Assembly: GCF_900105385.1 (NCBI RefSeq)
Contig: NZ_LT629772.1
Span: 2,728,001-2,792,000 of the forward strand
Source: Microlunatus soli
Lineage (GTDB): Bacteria; Actinomycetota; Actinomycetes; Propionibacteriales; Propionibacteriaceae
Length of the DNA stretch: 64,000 nucleotides
Direction of reading: 5' to 3'
Below are positions 25,586-34,748 of this stretch, in pieces; the first letter of the stretch is position 1, and each line of letters starts with the position of its first letter. The notes under the pieces are model-generated. The model had not been told where the DNA came from. It did no database searches and saw only the letters and a program-made list of their open reading frames with translations. Both the position numbers and the translations under genes were made by a program.

Positions 25586-26464
25586 ATGGCTTATCGATCA
25601 CTCCACCAAGATCAGGTTGCCCGGATCCACGTGCACGATGCGGCCGACGGGACCGACACGGTGATCTTCGAGGACCCCGATGTCCTGTTGGAGGCTCCGA
25701 ACTGGTCGCTGGATGGCCGGGCACTCCTGCTCAACGGCAACGGCGTCCTGTGGTCGCTTGCGCCCGAGGCCGGTTCGTCACCCGCAACGATCACTCATGA
25801 CGGGCTACCGGACATCAACAATGATCACGTCCTCGACCCCGACGGCGAGTCGATCTACCTCTCGGCAGCCGATGGCCACATCTATCGAGCAGCGCTCAGC
25901 GGTGGCCCGGTCACCAAGATCACTCCCGATGACGGTCTCAAGCACTACCTGCACGGGGTGTCCCCGGACAGCAAGCGACTGGCCTATGTCCAGATGTCCG
26001 CTCAGGGCGTGCCGGGTGTGTTGATGATCATTCCTGCGACGGGTGGCGAGCCGACCCTCGTCGACACCGGCGCCGGCCACATCGACGGACCGGAATGGTC
26101 GCCCGACGGACAGTGGCTCTACCTGAACAGCGAGCACTGGGCCACTGAACCCGGGCACGCCCAGGTCTGCCGCATCCGGGAGTCCGGCGGCACACTCGAA
26201 CGACTGGTCGAGAGCGGGACCGTCGACTGGTTCCCGCACCTGTCGCCGGACGGATCGAAGGCGGTCTACATCGAGTTCCCGACCGGCACCCAGGGACACC
26301 CCGCCGATCTCCCGGTCAATCTCGTCGTGGTGAACACCACCGACTGGACGACACCCCTGGAGCGGATCTCACTGCCGGGAGGCCAGGGCACCATCAACGT
26401 CAACAGCTGGTCCCCCGACTCCACCCGGTTCGCCTACGTCTCCTACCCGATCGGTGCTGCCTGA
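25586..26464 (+). CDS. TolB-like beta-propeller protein
   Basis: 292 residues, no signal peptide. Repeated WSxDGR/SPDxxxxAY blades (NWSLDGRALLLNGNG, GVSPDSKRLAYVQM, EWSPDGQWLYLNS, HLSPDGSKAVYIEF, SWSPDSTRFAYVS) give about five to six blades of a TolB/WD40-like propeller. A cytosolic protein of this kind beside sugar catabolism genes resembles the fold used by oligogalacturonate lyase, but the catalytic residues of that enzyme cannot be confirmed here. End of the importer operon; convergent with the second propeller gene. Confidence 0.75.
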   Translation: MAYRSLHQDQVARIHVHDAADGTDTVIFEDPDVLLEAPNWSLDGRALLLNGNGVLWSLAPEAGSSPATITHDGLPDINNDHVLDPDGESIYLSAADGHIYRAALSGGPVTKITPDDGLKHYLHGVSPDSKRLAYVQMSAQGVPGVLMIIPATGGEPTLVDTGAGHIDGPEWSPDGQWLYLNSEHWATEPGHAQVCRIRESGGTLERLVESGTVDWFPHLSPDGSKAVYIEFPTGTQGHPADLPVNLVVVNTTDWTTPLERISLPGGQGTINVNSWSPDSTRFAYVSYPIGAA

Positions 26465-26520
26465 CGGACGGAGTGACACCCTCGTCGCCCGAGTGGATCC
26501 GCCCACTCGGGCGCACCGCG

Positions 26521-27573
26521 TCATCGCCTGGCCTGCTCCGCACGATCGGTCGGAGTCTCCCAGGCCTGCGCGGCCTCCGTGTTGCCCCAGGCGTCAAGAT
26601 CAAGGAGACCGAGGCCGCGGCCGAAGCCGGCCTCGTCGCTGTTCAACGCGACCATGTACGCCAGCCAGCGGCCGTCCGGGCTGACGTTGGAGTTCGTCGC
26701 CTTCCAGGTGTGATCGGCTGGCATCGAGGTCATCCGCACCCGCTGCTGGGAGCCGTCGAGCTTGAGCTTCCACAGATCGCGCGGCGGATAGTGCGGCCAG
26801 TCCGTGTCGCAGGAGGATTCCAGACAGATGTAGTCGCCGCCGGGGAAGATGCCCTCACATTCGTTGTGGACCAGCGATTCGGCGACATAGGTGTGGTGTG
26901 TACGGTCGGCCAGGGTGACGCCCTTGACGATGCAGTTGGGTGTCGGGAAGATTCCTTGGGTGCGGCCGGTGACGTATTCGGCCATGATCACTTCGGAGTC
27001 GTCATGGCGGAAGTCCTGCGGCTCCGGTGCGACGCCGCCGCCGGTGCGGTAGAAGATCTCGTCCTCGCCGAGGGCCGGGCCGTCGTCGGTGTAGTCGATC
27101 TTGGTGACATGGCACTCGACGACACCCGGATCACCGAGTGTCGGGTCGTTCCGTCCGGACACGGCATAGGTGATCTTCGGTTCGTGGACCGAGACCCCGG
27201 CGCCCTCGAACATCCGGCGCCCCAGCGGCTTCGGCGGCGACGTCAGGTTCTTGTCCAGCACCCACAGTTCCGATTCCACGTGTCGGCTGACATCCCGATC
27301 CTTGAACTGTCGGGGTCCGATCAACAGGTAGTCGCCGGTGGACAAGATCAACACGCGCAGGAAGCTGTGGTGGTCGCCGAGATCGCGGGTCAGGTTGCGG
27401 ACCTCGCCGGTGCCGACGTCGAGCTCGCAGGCGTCTCCGTAATTACGTTCGATGAAGGCGATCCGGCTGCCGTCGGCCGACCAGTAGGGTCGCTCGCCGT
27501 AGTCCAGGAGCTTGCTGTGGAAGGGCGGCGGGTCGTCCAGGACGTGCTTGACCTCGGCTGACGGGTTGGGCAT
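26521..27573 (-). CDS. TolB-like propeller protein, oligogalacturonate-lyase-like
   Basis: 350 residues from the ATG at 27573 (AAGGGAG at 6 bases). Cytosolic. Blades such as YWSADGSRIAFIE and NVSPDGRWLAYMV, with several conserved His (GDHHSFLR, DFRHDDSE, SLVHNECEGIFPGG, DHTWKATN), recall oligogalacturonate lyase, whose propeller binds Mn through His residues and beta-eliminates digalacturonate. The similarity is by pattern only. It follows the large unknown enzyme at 27632 on the same strand, 58 bases apart, and so is the last gene of the oligopeptide-type transporter unit. Confidence 0.65.
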   Translation of the reverse strand: MPNPSAEVKHVLDDPPPFHSKLLDYGERPYWSADGSRIAFIERNYGDACELDVGTGEVRNLTRDLGDHHSFLRVLILSTGDYLLIGPRQFKDRDVSRHVESELWVLDKNLTSPPKPLGRRMFEGAGVSVHEPKITYAVSGRNDPTLGDPGVVECHVTKIDYTDDGPALGEDEIFYRTGGGVAPEPQDFRHDDSEVIMAEYVTGRTQGIFPTPNCIVKGVTLADRTHHTYVAESLVHNECEGIFPGGDYICLESSCDTDWPHYPPRDLWKLKLDGSQQRVRMTSMPADHTWKATNSNVSPDGRWLAYMVALNSDEAGFGRGLGLLDLDAWGNTEAAQAWETPTDRAEQARR

Positions 27574-27631
27574 CGGTGGCTCCCTTGCGGTGGACTGACG
27601 TGGACGGTTGGCGGTGCCTCGCACTCGGCGA

Positions 27632-30322
27632 TCAGTCGCCGGGCCGCGGACTCAGGACGTAGTAGGGCCGGCGGTCCAGCCGTGGCGGATCCAGCCCGGG
27701 CGCCAAACCGACGGCTGCGGGGTTGTCCTCGTCGGCCGGCAGCTGGGCGATCAGGCGGTATTGGAGTTGGTAGCGGCCGGTCACTGCGCTGCCCGGAATC
27801 TCCGCCGAACGTTCCTGGGTGTTCCCGGGTGTGGGCAGCATGGCCGTCTCCGACCAGGACTGCGACTGATCGACTTCGCGATACCGGAGGACGAGCCGGA
27901 TGCGTGGGTCGCTCACGGTTGCTGCGAGCCGGACCGGCCGACCGGCGACGCATCCGTTCGGTGGCTGGTGATCGATCGCCGCCGGCAGCGAGACCCACGG
28001 TCGCGCAGCCTGCTGCCCGGTCGAGCAGTCGCAGGTGTTGCCGTGGGCAGCAATTCCGGCCAGGTCCTCCTCGATCGCCGGGAGTCGATCTCGCCAATGG
28101 CCGCGCTGATACGGCATCTGTCCGAACGGCAGATCGTCTCGGTAGGCTCCGGCGGCTGCCGAAAGATCGCGCCAGTGGTCCCGTGCTGCTTGGTAGTGGC
28201 GCAGGCAGTCCTCAAGATCATCGGCGCTCGCCGTTCGCCGGTGAAGCGCCCAGCTGACGGCAGCCCGCAGCTTGTCGGCAAAAGATTCGCCGAGGCCGGC
28301 GGCGATCTCGGCGTCGATCATCAGCCGCTCCAGCTCCGCAGGATCGGACGAAACGTCGGCGGCCGACCGCGCCTTCTCGATGTGGCTGCGTGCCGAGGAC
28401 GCCAGCTGGTCCAGCCACGCGGCGACCTCGATCGGGGTGTGCCGCGGCAGCACCGCTCCCTCGAGCAGGGCCGCCGCGTAGTCCTCGGGTGAGGCGAAGA
28501 GTTCGGGATCGAGCGGGCTGACGTGTCCGAAGGAGTAGGGCGGATCCATGTCGAACGTCGGGTCGAGATGCCAGCCCCGGTCGGCGAACGGGTTATCGGC
28601 CTGCGGCTCGAATTCGATCAGCGGCAGCGGGGTTTCCATCTCTGGCCAGTAGATGTTCCCGGCCACCGACGGGGCATGCGCGACGGTGATCAACGGCAGG
28701 ATCCGTCCCGCGTTGGCCGAGGCCGCCTGCACGTCAACTGCTGCGTCACCGAAGCGGGACTGATACCAGCGGAGCCAGCCGGAGCTGTCACTGTCGGGGT
28801 TGTACGCCGCTCGGCCGCTCACCCGGAACCACGGCGCGTACTTGCGCCAGGTCTCCACTCCGTCCAGTTCGATTCGCTCGTCACCGTAGAGGCCACGTTC
28901 GCGGATCGGCCGGCCGGGCAGGGGATTCTCGGCGGAGTCCTTCTTGCCGAGGAAGGTCAGGGCGTCGAACCATTCGACGCCGCGAGACCCGGCGAACGTT
29001 GCGTTCCGGGCGATCCCGGCGGCGGTGACCGGGTCGGGTGTGCACAGCACCCGTTGCGTTCCGGGCCAGACGCGGTGCAGCAGCTGGTAGCCGGCATCGA
29101 CGCGGGCGAAGTCGGCGTAGCCGTAGCGGGTGAAGCTGCGTTGCCGGGTGACGTCGGCACCGGACCGGCCGCCGCCTTCAGCGGCCAGGTCGGAGTCCGG
29201 GCGGGCCCGGCGATGCCCGTTGAACTCTCGGGCGCGGATGCCGGCCTGGTGGTAGGGCAGCCCCATGTGCTCGCCCCAGTACTTGGTGGACAGGGTCAGT
29301 GGACCGTCGGCCGACTTCAGTGCACGGAGCAGGTCGTCGTTGATGCCCTTGGCATGGGCGTCGATGCTGATCTCGCGGTCGACCTCGGCAACTGCTGCCA
29401 TCATCTCGGCCCAGAAGGCGTGCGTGGGCTCGGGAACTCCGCCTTCGAAGTGCACCCGGAAGGTCAGTGTGCTGATCTCCGGGACCTCGTCGAGGAGCAG
29501 CTTCAGGGCATCAGCGCAGTAGCGCGCATGGTCGGTGTCGGGCAGTCCGGTGACAAGCCAGCGTTCGGTCGCCACCTTCGGCTCGAGTCGCGGGGCATGG
29601 TTCCACAGACCGAGTCCGAATTCGATGCCGCGCGCAGCGGCGGCCCGGGCGGCGTACTGGATGGCGGCGAGATTCTCCTTCTGCTGCTGCGGCTCCAGAC
29701 CGGTGACCGATACCTGGTGTCCGGGCACATCGAGGACGAACGGATACAGGAAGCACAGGTCGTTGTCGACGACACGCTTGTCGATCAAGAAGTCGTAGCC
29801 GAGTCCGAACGCGATCGTGAACCGGTTGAAGCGGTGGGTCGCCAACTCGGTGAGATACTCGTCCCAGAAGGAATGATCATGCAACCAGCCGCTGTCGAAC
29901 CGGTGCGATGCGTACAGCCGGGTGATGCTGCGGGTCGGCACCCGTGGTCGTTCGTACCGGGTGCGGATGGCCGCCAGTGCCGCCGCGAGTTCGCCGGTGT
30001 GTTCGATGACGTCGGCGATGTCGCGCAAGGCATAGGTCAGTCCCCTGCTGTCGGCGGCGCCGACCAGGACCTCCGTACCGTCGTCGGACGGTCGGGTCGC
30101 GATGGCGAACGCCTCGGGGGAGAACCGATCCGGCGCTTCCGCCCGTGAGACCAGGTCGGACCAGCTCCGACTCCCGGGGCGGCAGATGATCAGCTGCAGC
30201 CGTGCGTCCTCGGCCGATCCGCGCGCCGTCACCGCGTCCGCGACCGTGTCGGCCGCCCACTCGACGGGCGCCCAGCCCGATCCCCAGGTGTCGACGGCCG
30301 CGGAGTCTTCGACCGTGATCAC
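27632..30322 (-). CDS. Large glycoside-hydrolase-like protein, paralogue 1 (family unassigned)
   Basis: 896 residues, no signal peptide. It starts at a GTG with GGAGG 5 bases before it and overlaps the transporter ATPase gene by 4 bases (GTGA). An N-terminal alpha/beta domain (SPEAFAIATR, VGAADSRGLTYALRD) resembles the domain before the barrel in GH20/GH67-type enzymes. A TIM-barrel-like centre carries blocks shared with the paralogue at 36871: GLWNHA, RVHFEGGVP, DAHAKGINDDLL, KYWGEHMGLPYHQAGIR, FTRYGYADF, RVWPGTQR. The end is an Ig-like beta sandwich. Conserved acids in HFEGG and DAHAKG are candidate catalytic residues. A cytosolic glycosidase acting on the imported oligosaccharide is likely; I cannot name its family. 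Confidence 0.65.
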   Translation of the reverse strand: MITVEDSAAVDTWGSGWAPVEWAADTVADAVTARGSAEDARLQLIICRPGSRSWSDLVSRAEAPDRFSPEAFAIATRPSDDGTEVLVGAADSRGLTYALRDIADVIEHTGELAAALAAIRTRYERPRVPTRSITRLYASHRFDSGWLHDHSFWDEYLTELATHRFNRFTIAFGLGYDFLIDKRVVDNDLCFLYPFVLDVPGHQVSVTGLEPQQQKENLAAIQYAARAAAARGIEFGLGLWNHAPRLEPKVATERWLVTGLPDTDHARYCADALKLLLDEVPEISTLTFRVHFEGGVPEPTHAFWAEMMAAVAEVDREISIDAHAKGINDDLLRALKSADGPLTLSTKYWGEHMGLPYHQAGIRAREFNGHRRARPDSDLAAEGGGRSGADVTRQRSFTRYGYADFARVDAGYQLLHRVWPGTQRVLCTPDPVTAAGIARNATFAGSRGVEWFDALTFLGKKDSAENPLPGRPIRERGLYGDERIELDGVETWRKYAPWFRVSGRAAYNPDSDSSGWLRWYQSRFGDAAVDVQAASANAGRILPLITVAHAPSVAGNIYWPEMETPLPLIEFEPQADNPFADRGWHLDPTFDMDPPYSFGHVSPLDPELFASPEDYAAALLEGAVLPRHTPIEVAAWLDQLASSARSHIEKARSAADVSSDPAELERLMIDAEIAAGLGESFADKLRAAVSWALHRRTASADDLEDCLRHYQAARDHWRDLSAAAGAYRDDLPFGQMPYQRGHWRDRLPAIEEDLAGIAAHGNTCDCSTGQQAARPWVSLPAAIDHQPPNGCVAGRPVRLAATVSDPRIRLVLRYREVDQSQSWSETAMLPTPGNTQERSAEIPGSAVTGRYQLQYRLIAQLPADEDNPAAVGLAPGLDPPRLDRRPYYVLSPRPGD

Positions 30323-31434
30323 GCGAACCTCCTTGCTGATTGGCCGTCCAGGTTGCCGGTCTCCGGTACGCCGAGCTCGAAGACACCGGCCAGCTCGAGG
30401 TCCTCGCTGTGATGGCAGGCGGCTCCGTGCCCTGCTGCCAGGTCGCGGAGCGGCGGCACGTTGTCGGTGCAGGCCTTGCCGTCGGCATAGATGCAGCGGG
30501 TGTGGAAGAAGCAGCCGGACGGTGGGTTGGCGGGATCGGGGAAGTCGTCGGACAGTCTGATCCGTCGGCTGGTGTCCCTGAGCTTGGGATCCGGACGTGG
30601 TACGGCCGACAGCAGTGCTTCGGTGTACGGATGCTGCGGATTGCGGTAGATCTTGTCCGTTTCGGCGATCTCCACGATCTTGCCCAGGTACATCACCGCA
30701 ACCCGATCGCAGATGCTCTCCACCACCGACATGTCATGGGAGATGAAGAGATAGGTGTGGCCCAGCTCCTCCTGCAGATCGCGCAGCAGGTTGAGGACCT
30801 GCGCCCGGACCGACACGTCGAGCGCCGAGACGGCCTCGTCGGCGACGACCAGTCGTGGATTGGTGATCAACGCCCGCGCGATGTTGACCCGCTGCCGCTG
30901 TCCACCGGAGAAGGCGTGCGGATACCGGTTCGCCAGGCTCGGGGACAGGCCGACGCGTCGCAGCATCTCCGCGACCCGATCTTCCAGTTCCGATCCGTGC
31001 GCCAACCCCGAAGCCTTCAGCGGGTCGCCGACGATCTGGGCGATGGTCATCCGCGGGTTGAGGGCCGAGAACGGGTCCTGGAACACCTCGCGGATCTGGC
31101 GCTGATAGGGCCGGAGTTCCGCGGTCGACATCGGTGCCAGGTCCACCGTCGACCCGTCGACGGTCCGGTAGATCAGCTTGCCGTCCGACGGTTGCTCGCT
31201 GCGGACGATGCACCGGCCGAGTGTCGTCTTACCGCAGCCCGATTCGCCGACCAGCCCGAGTACCTCACCGGGCCGTACGTCCAGGTCGATGCCGTTCACC
31301 GCATGCACCCAGCCGGTTCGGCGGGACAGGATGCCGCGACCACGGATCGGGTACCGCATGGCCAGCTCTTCGATCTTGAGGATCGGTTCCTGCACCGTCG
31401 CCTCGGCCGACGGCGCCTCCGGGGTGGTGATCAT
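30319..31434 (-). CDS. Oligopeptide/oligosaccharide ABC transporter ATPase (OppF/DppF type)
   Basis: 371 residues. Walker A GESGCGKTT, signature SGGQRQRVNIARAL, Walker B VVADEAVSALD, H-loop ISHDMS, and the C-terminal oligopeptide-family tail with CFFHTRC that can hold an Fe-S cluster. The start overlaps the stop of the D gene (ATGA) and its own stop overlaps the next gene. Cytoplasmic face of the importer, paired with the D ATPase. Confidence 0.93.
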   Translation of the reverse strand: MITTPEAPSAEATVQEPILKIEELAMRYPIRGRGILSRRTGWVHAVNGIDLDVRPGEVLGLVGESGCGKTTLGRCIVRSEQPSDGKLIYRTVDGSTVDLAPMSTAELRPYQRQIREVFQDPFSALNPRMTIAQIVGDPLKASGLAHGSELEDRVAEMLRRVGLSPSLANRYPHAFSGGQRQRVNIARALITNPRLVVADEAVSALDVSVRAQVLNLLRDLQEELGHTYLFISHDMSVVESICDRVAVMYLGKIVEIAETDKIYRNPQHPYTEALLSAVPRPDPKLRDTSRRIRLSDDFPDPANPPSGCFFHTRCIYADGKACTDNVPPLRDLAAGHGAACHHSEDLELAGVFELGVPETGNLDGQSARRFA

Positions 31435-32549
31435 CTGCTCACCTCATTCGCGGGTTCGGTTTCGGCCAGGAACTCCGGATCGTTGAGCACGCAGCGCGAA
31501 CGGCGCCGCTCACCGAGCCAGACCGTCGGCGGGTCGACCCGATCGCAGACCCCTTCGACCGCTTCCGGGCACCGTGGATGGAACGGACATCCCTGCGGAT
31601 AGTTGAACGGATGCGGCACCTGCCCCTGGATCGCGGACAGCCGTTGCCGTGCCCCGGCCCCCATCCGCGGGATCGACGCCAGCAATGCTCGGGTGTAGGG
31701 ATGCTGCGGATGCTCGAAGACCTCGTCGACGGGCCCTTGCTCGACAACGGTGCCGAGGTACATCACCACCACCTCGTCGGCGATCTCGGCCACCACTCCG
31801 AGGTCATGGGTGATGAACATCATCGCCATGTCGCTGTCCTGCTGCAGGTCGCGGAGCAGATCGAGGATCCGCGCCTGGGTGGTGACATCGAGTGCTGTGG
31901 TCGGCTCGTCGGCGATCAGCAGCTTCGGATTGCAGGACAGGGCGATGGCGATCATCACCCGTTGGCACATGCCACCGGAGAGCTGGAAGGAATAGGCGTC
32001 CATCGTGTGCTTGGGGCGCGGGATGCCGACCTGGGCCAACAGGTCCAGCGCCCGATCGGTGGCGGCGGCCTTGCTCACCGGGGTATGCAGTCGGATGACT
32101 TCGATCAACTGGTTGCCGATCGTGTACATCGGCGACAGGGAGGCCATCGGCTCCTGGAAGATCATCGCGATCTCGCCGCCGCGGATCTCCCGCAGGTGAT
32201 CACCGGCCGGATCCAGCGCAACGAGGTCGACGCCCGAGTCGTCCGTTGCTTGTTCGTCGGCGTCCGTCGACTTCCGTGACCGGCGCGGTCGCTTTGATCG
32301 TTCGGCCGAGGAGATCGCAGCTGCTGACCGCCACCAGATCCTTCCGCCGGTGATCCGGCCGGGTCTGTCGATCAGTTGCAGGATCGACCGTGCTGTGATG
32401 CTCTTGCCGCAGCCGGACTCACCGACGACGCAGACGGTTTTGCCTGCGGGGACGCTGAAGCTGACGCCGTCGACGGCTCGGACGACCCCGTCGTCGAATC
32501 GGAATTGGGTGTACAGGTCCTCGACCTCGAGGAGATCCGCGGTGGAAAT
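31431..32549 (-). CDS. Oligopeptide-type ABC transporter ATPase (OppD/DppD type) with apparent ATT start
   Basis: 372 residues when read from an ATT at 32549. In this frame there is no ATG, GTG or TTG between the upstream gene and codon 129 (ATG at 32165), yet the protein before that ATG is plainly Opp[12 protein letters not shown], then Walker [16 protein letters not shown] near residue 45, and the [14 protein letters not shown]-loop region. AAGGAG lies exactly 6 bases before the ATT. Signature [15 protein letters not shown], Walker [13 protein letters not shown], and the CPFHPRC tail are present. A roughly 35-residue Arg/Lys then Asp-rich insertion (about 77-110) lies between Walker A and the Q-loop. 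Starting at 32165 would remove the ATP site. Confidence 0.85.
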   Translation of the reverse strand: MSTADLLEVEDLYTQFRFDDGVVRAVDGVSFSVPAGKTVCVVGESGCGKSITARSILQLIDRPGRITGGRIWWRSAAAISSAERSKRPRRSRKSTDADEQATDDSGVDLVALDPAGDHLREIRGGEIAMIFQEPMASLSPMYTIGNQLIEVIRLHTPVSKAAATDRALDLLAQVGIPRPKHTMDAYSFQLSGGMCQRVMIAIALSCNPKLLIADEPTTALDVTTQARILDLLRDLQQDSDMAMMFITHDLGVVAEIADEVVVMYLGTVVEQGPVDEVFEHPQHPYTRALLASIPRMGAGARQRLSAIQGQVPHPFNYPQGCPFHPRCPEAVEGVCDRVDPPTVWLGERRRSRCVLNDPEFLAETEPANEVSR

Positions 32550-32569
32550 GATGTGCTCCTTGGAGGCGT

Positions 32570-33751
32570 CTATTGCTTGTACGGATCGGCGGCGTCCCGA
32601 AGCCCGTCACCGACGAAGTTGAGCGACAGCACGGCGATGACCACCATCAGGCCGGGCAACATCAGCCACGGCGCCGAGGCGACGACCCGGACGTTCTGCG
32701 CCTCTTGCAGCAGAACACCCCAACTCACCACCGGAGGCAGCAGCCCGAGCCCGAGGAACGACAGCGCCGTCTCGGCCAAGATCATCGCCGGGATCGACAG
32801 GGTCAACGACGCGATCAGGTGTGAGGTGAACAGCGGCAGCATGTGCCGGAAGATCAACCGTGGCGGTCTGTTCCCGTCCAGTCGGGCCGCGGTGACGAAG
32901 TCCTCCTCACGCAGGGACAGAAATCGTCCGCGGGTGACCCGGGCCAGCTCGGTCCAGGCGAACAGCGCCAGGATCGCGGTGATCGCGAAGTAGCGGTTGA
33001 TCGGTCCCCAACCCGGAGGTAGTGCAGCAGCCAGTCCCAGCCAGAGCGGCAGGGTCGGGACCGACATGAACAGCTCGACGAGTCGCTGGATCAGCAGATC
33101 CAGCTTGCCGCCGGCATAGCCGGAGATGCCGCCCATCAGGACGCCGAGGAAGAAGGCGATGGTGACGCCGACGAGCCCGATGGTCATCGAGATCCGGGTC
33201 CCGAAGACGATCCGGGAGAACTGATCACGGCCGTTGCGGTCGGAGCCGAGCAGATACATCGGTCGGCTGTCGTCGACGGGGCCGATCAGATGGACATTGG
33301 TGTTGATCAGACCGAAGAGCCGATAGCTGTCCGCCGATCTGTCGAACAGTCGCACCGGGATCTTCTTGGAGCGGTCGACGGTGTATTGCACCGCCAGCGA
33401 CTCCTTGTCCACCGATTGCTTGAAGTCGTAGACATACAGGCCGATCTGGGTGCTGCCGGAGCTGTTGTCGATCAGGTGCAGTCGCTGAGGGGGCGCGTAC
33501 GGGTACTGCTCGTGGAACATCGTGGTGCTGAACGGTGCCAAGAACTCGGCGAAGATCACTGTGAGGTACAGCAGCACGGTGACGATCGCGCCGGCCATCG
33601 CCAACCGATGCCGACGAAACGCTCGCCAGACGAGCTGGGACTGGCTGGCGGTCGAGACCTTTTCGTCAATGTCGGCTGCCGTTTCGGCGGGCGGGCTCGC
33701 CGGCTCCAGCGGCTGGCCCGGGTGGACGGCGGCTACTACGCGATCAACCAT
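32570..33751 (-). CDS. Oligopeptide-type ABC transporter permease (OppC/DppC type)
   Basis: 393 residues from the ATG at 33751 (GAGGTGA 4 bases upstream), 4 bases after the OppB-type gene. N-terminal membrane helix (MAGAIVTVLLYLTVIFAEF) followed by a long external loop (about 70-190) and five more helices; EAA-like loop AARLDGNRPPRLIFRHMLP. The first membrane helix plus extended loop is longer than in E. coli OppC and may reach toward the large binding protein. Confidence 0.92.
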   Translation of the reverse strand: MVDRVVAAVHPGQPLEPASPPAETAADIDEKVSTASQSQLVWRAFRRHRLAMAGAIVTVLLYLTVIFAEFLAPFSTTMFHEQYPYAPPQRLHLIDNSSGSTQIGLYVYDFKQSVDKESLAVQYTVDRSKKIPVRLFDRSADSYRLFGLINTNVHLIGPVDDSRPMYLLGSDRNGRDQFSRIVFGTRISMTIGLVGVTIAFFLGVLMGGISGYAGGKLDLLIQRLVELFMSVPTLPLWLGLAAALPPGWGPINRYFAITAILALFAWTELARVTRGRFLSLREEDFVTAARLDGNRPPRLIFRHMLPLFTSHLIASLTLSIPAMILAETALSFLGLGLLPPVVSWGVLLQEAQNVRVVASAPWLMLPGLMVVIAVLSLNFVGDGLRDAADPYKQ

Positions 33752-33755
33752 GCTG

Positions 33756-34748
33756 TCACCTCGCCATCCGGAGCCGCACCCGTGGGTCGAGCCAGGCCAG
33801 AGCAAAATCCGACAGCAGGGTTCCGATCACCGTCAGCAGGCTTGTCACGAGGATGATCGATCCGGCGAGGTACATGTCCTGACTGGTCAGCGAGCTCAGC
33901 AACACTGGCCCGGTCGTCGGCAGCGACAACACCTGGGCGACGATCACCTCGCCGGCGACCAACGCCGGCAGCACCCAGCCGATCGTGGAGATGAACGGAT
34001 TGAGCGCCACCCGCAGCAGATACTTCAAGATCAACTTTCGTTCCGGGACACCACGGGCTCGTGCCGCGACGACGTACGGCCGGCGTAACTCGTCGAGCAG
34101 GTTGGCACGGAGGATCCGAATCAGGCCGGCCGTGCCGGCGCTCCCGAGCACGATGATCGGCACCCAGAGATGGGAGAACAGATCCAGTAACTTGCCCAGA
34201 TTCCATCGCGCGTCGACGTAGTCGGGTGAGAACAGTCCGCCGACGCTCTGCCCGAAGTACCGGTAGCCGATGTACATCAGCACCAGGGCGATCATGAAGT
34301 TCGGCACGGCCAGCCCGAGGAAGCCGATCGTGGTGGCGATGTAGTCCCCGACCTTGTACTGCCGGACCGCCGAGTACAGGCCGACCGGCAACGCCACGAT
34401 CCAGGAGAACATCAAGGTGCAGAACGAGATCACGATGGTCAGCGGAAGGCGCTGGGCCAACACACTGGAGACCGAACGGTTCAACTGGAAGGACTCGCCG
34501 AAGTCGCCGGTGAGCACGCCACCGATCCACTTGAAGTACTGCACCCACAGCGGAGAATCGAGCCCGTAGCGCAACTGCAGTGCGGCGATCCGGGACTGAT
34601 CGACGTCGCCGCCCTGAGAACGCATCTGCGCGATGATCGTGGTCAGATAGTCCCCGGGTGGCAGCGAGATGATCACGAACGACGCGATGCTGATCAAGAA
34701 CAGAGTCGGGATCATGAACAGCAGCCGACGGGCGATATAAGCAATCAC
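33756..34748 (-). CDS. Oligopeptide-type ABC transporter permease (OppB/DppB type)
   Basis: 330 residues from a GTG at 34748 that overlaps the stop of the binding-protein gene (GTGA). Six membrane segments, FGESFQLNRSVSSVLAQRLP after helix 1 and the loop AARARGVPERKLILKYLLR are typical of the B subunit. Earlier in-frame starts would run inside the binding-protein gene and were rejected. Confidence 0.92.
   Translation of the reverse strand: MIAYIARRLLFMIPTLFLISIASFVIISLPPGDYLTTIIAQMRSQGGDVDQSRIAALQLRYGLDSPLWVQYFKWIGGVLTGDFGESFQLNRSVSSVLAQRLPLTIVISFCTLMFSWIVALPVGLYSAVRQYKVGDYIATTIGFLGLAVPNFMIALVLMYIGYRYFGQSVGGLFSPDYVDARWNLGKLLDLFSHLWVPIIVLGSAGTAGLIRILRANLLDELRRPYVVAARARGVPERKLILKYLLRVALNPFISTIGWVLPALVAGEVIVAQVLSLPTTGPVLLSSLTSQDMYLAGSIILVTSLLTVIGTLLSDFALAWLDPRVRLRMAR

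Noticed and set aside
31431-32165. Truncated OppD pseudogene beginning at the ATG at 32165
   Set aside because: The same frame continues upstream without stops through Walker A to a well-placed ribosome site, so the gene is intact with a non-standard start.
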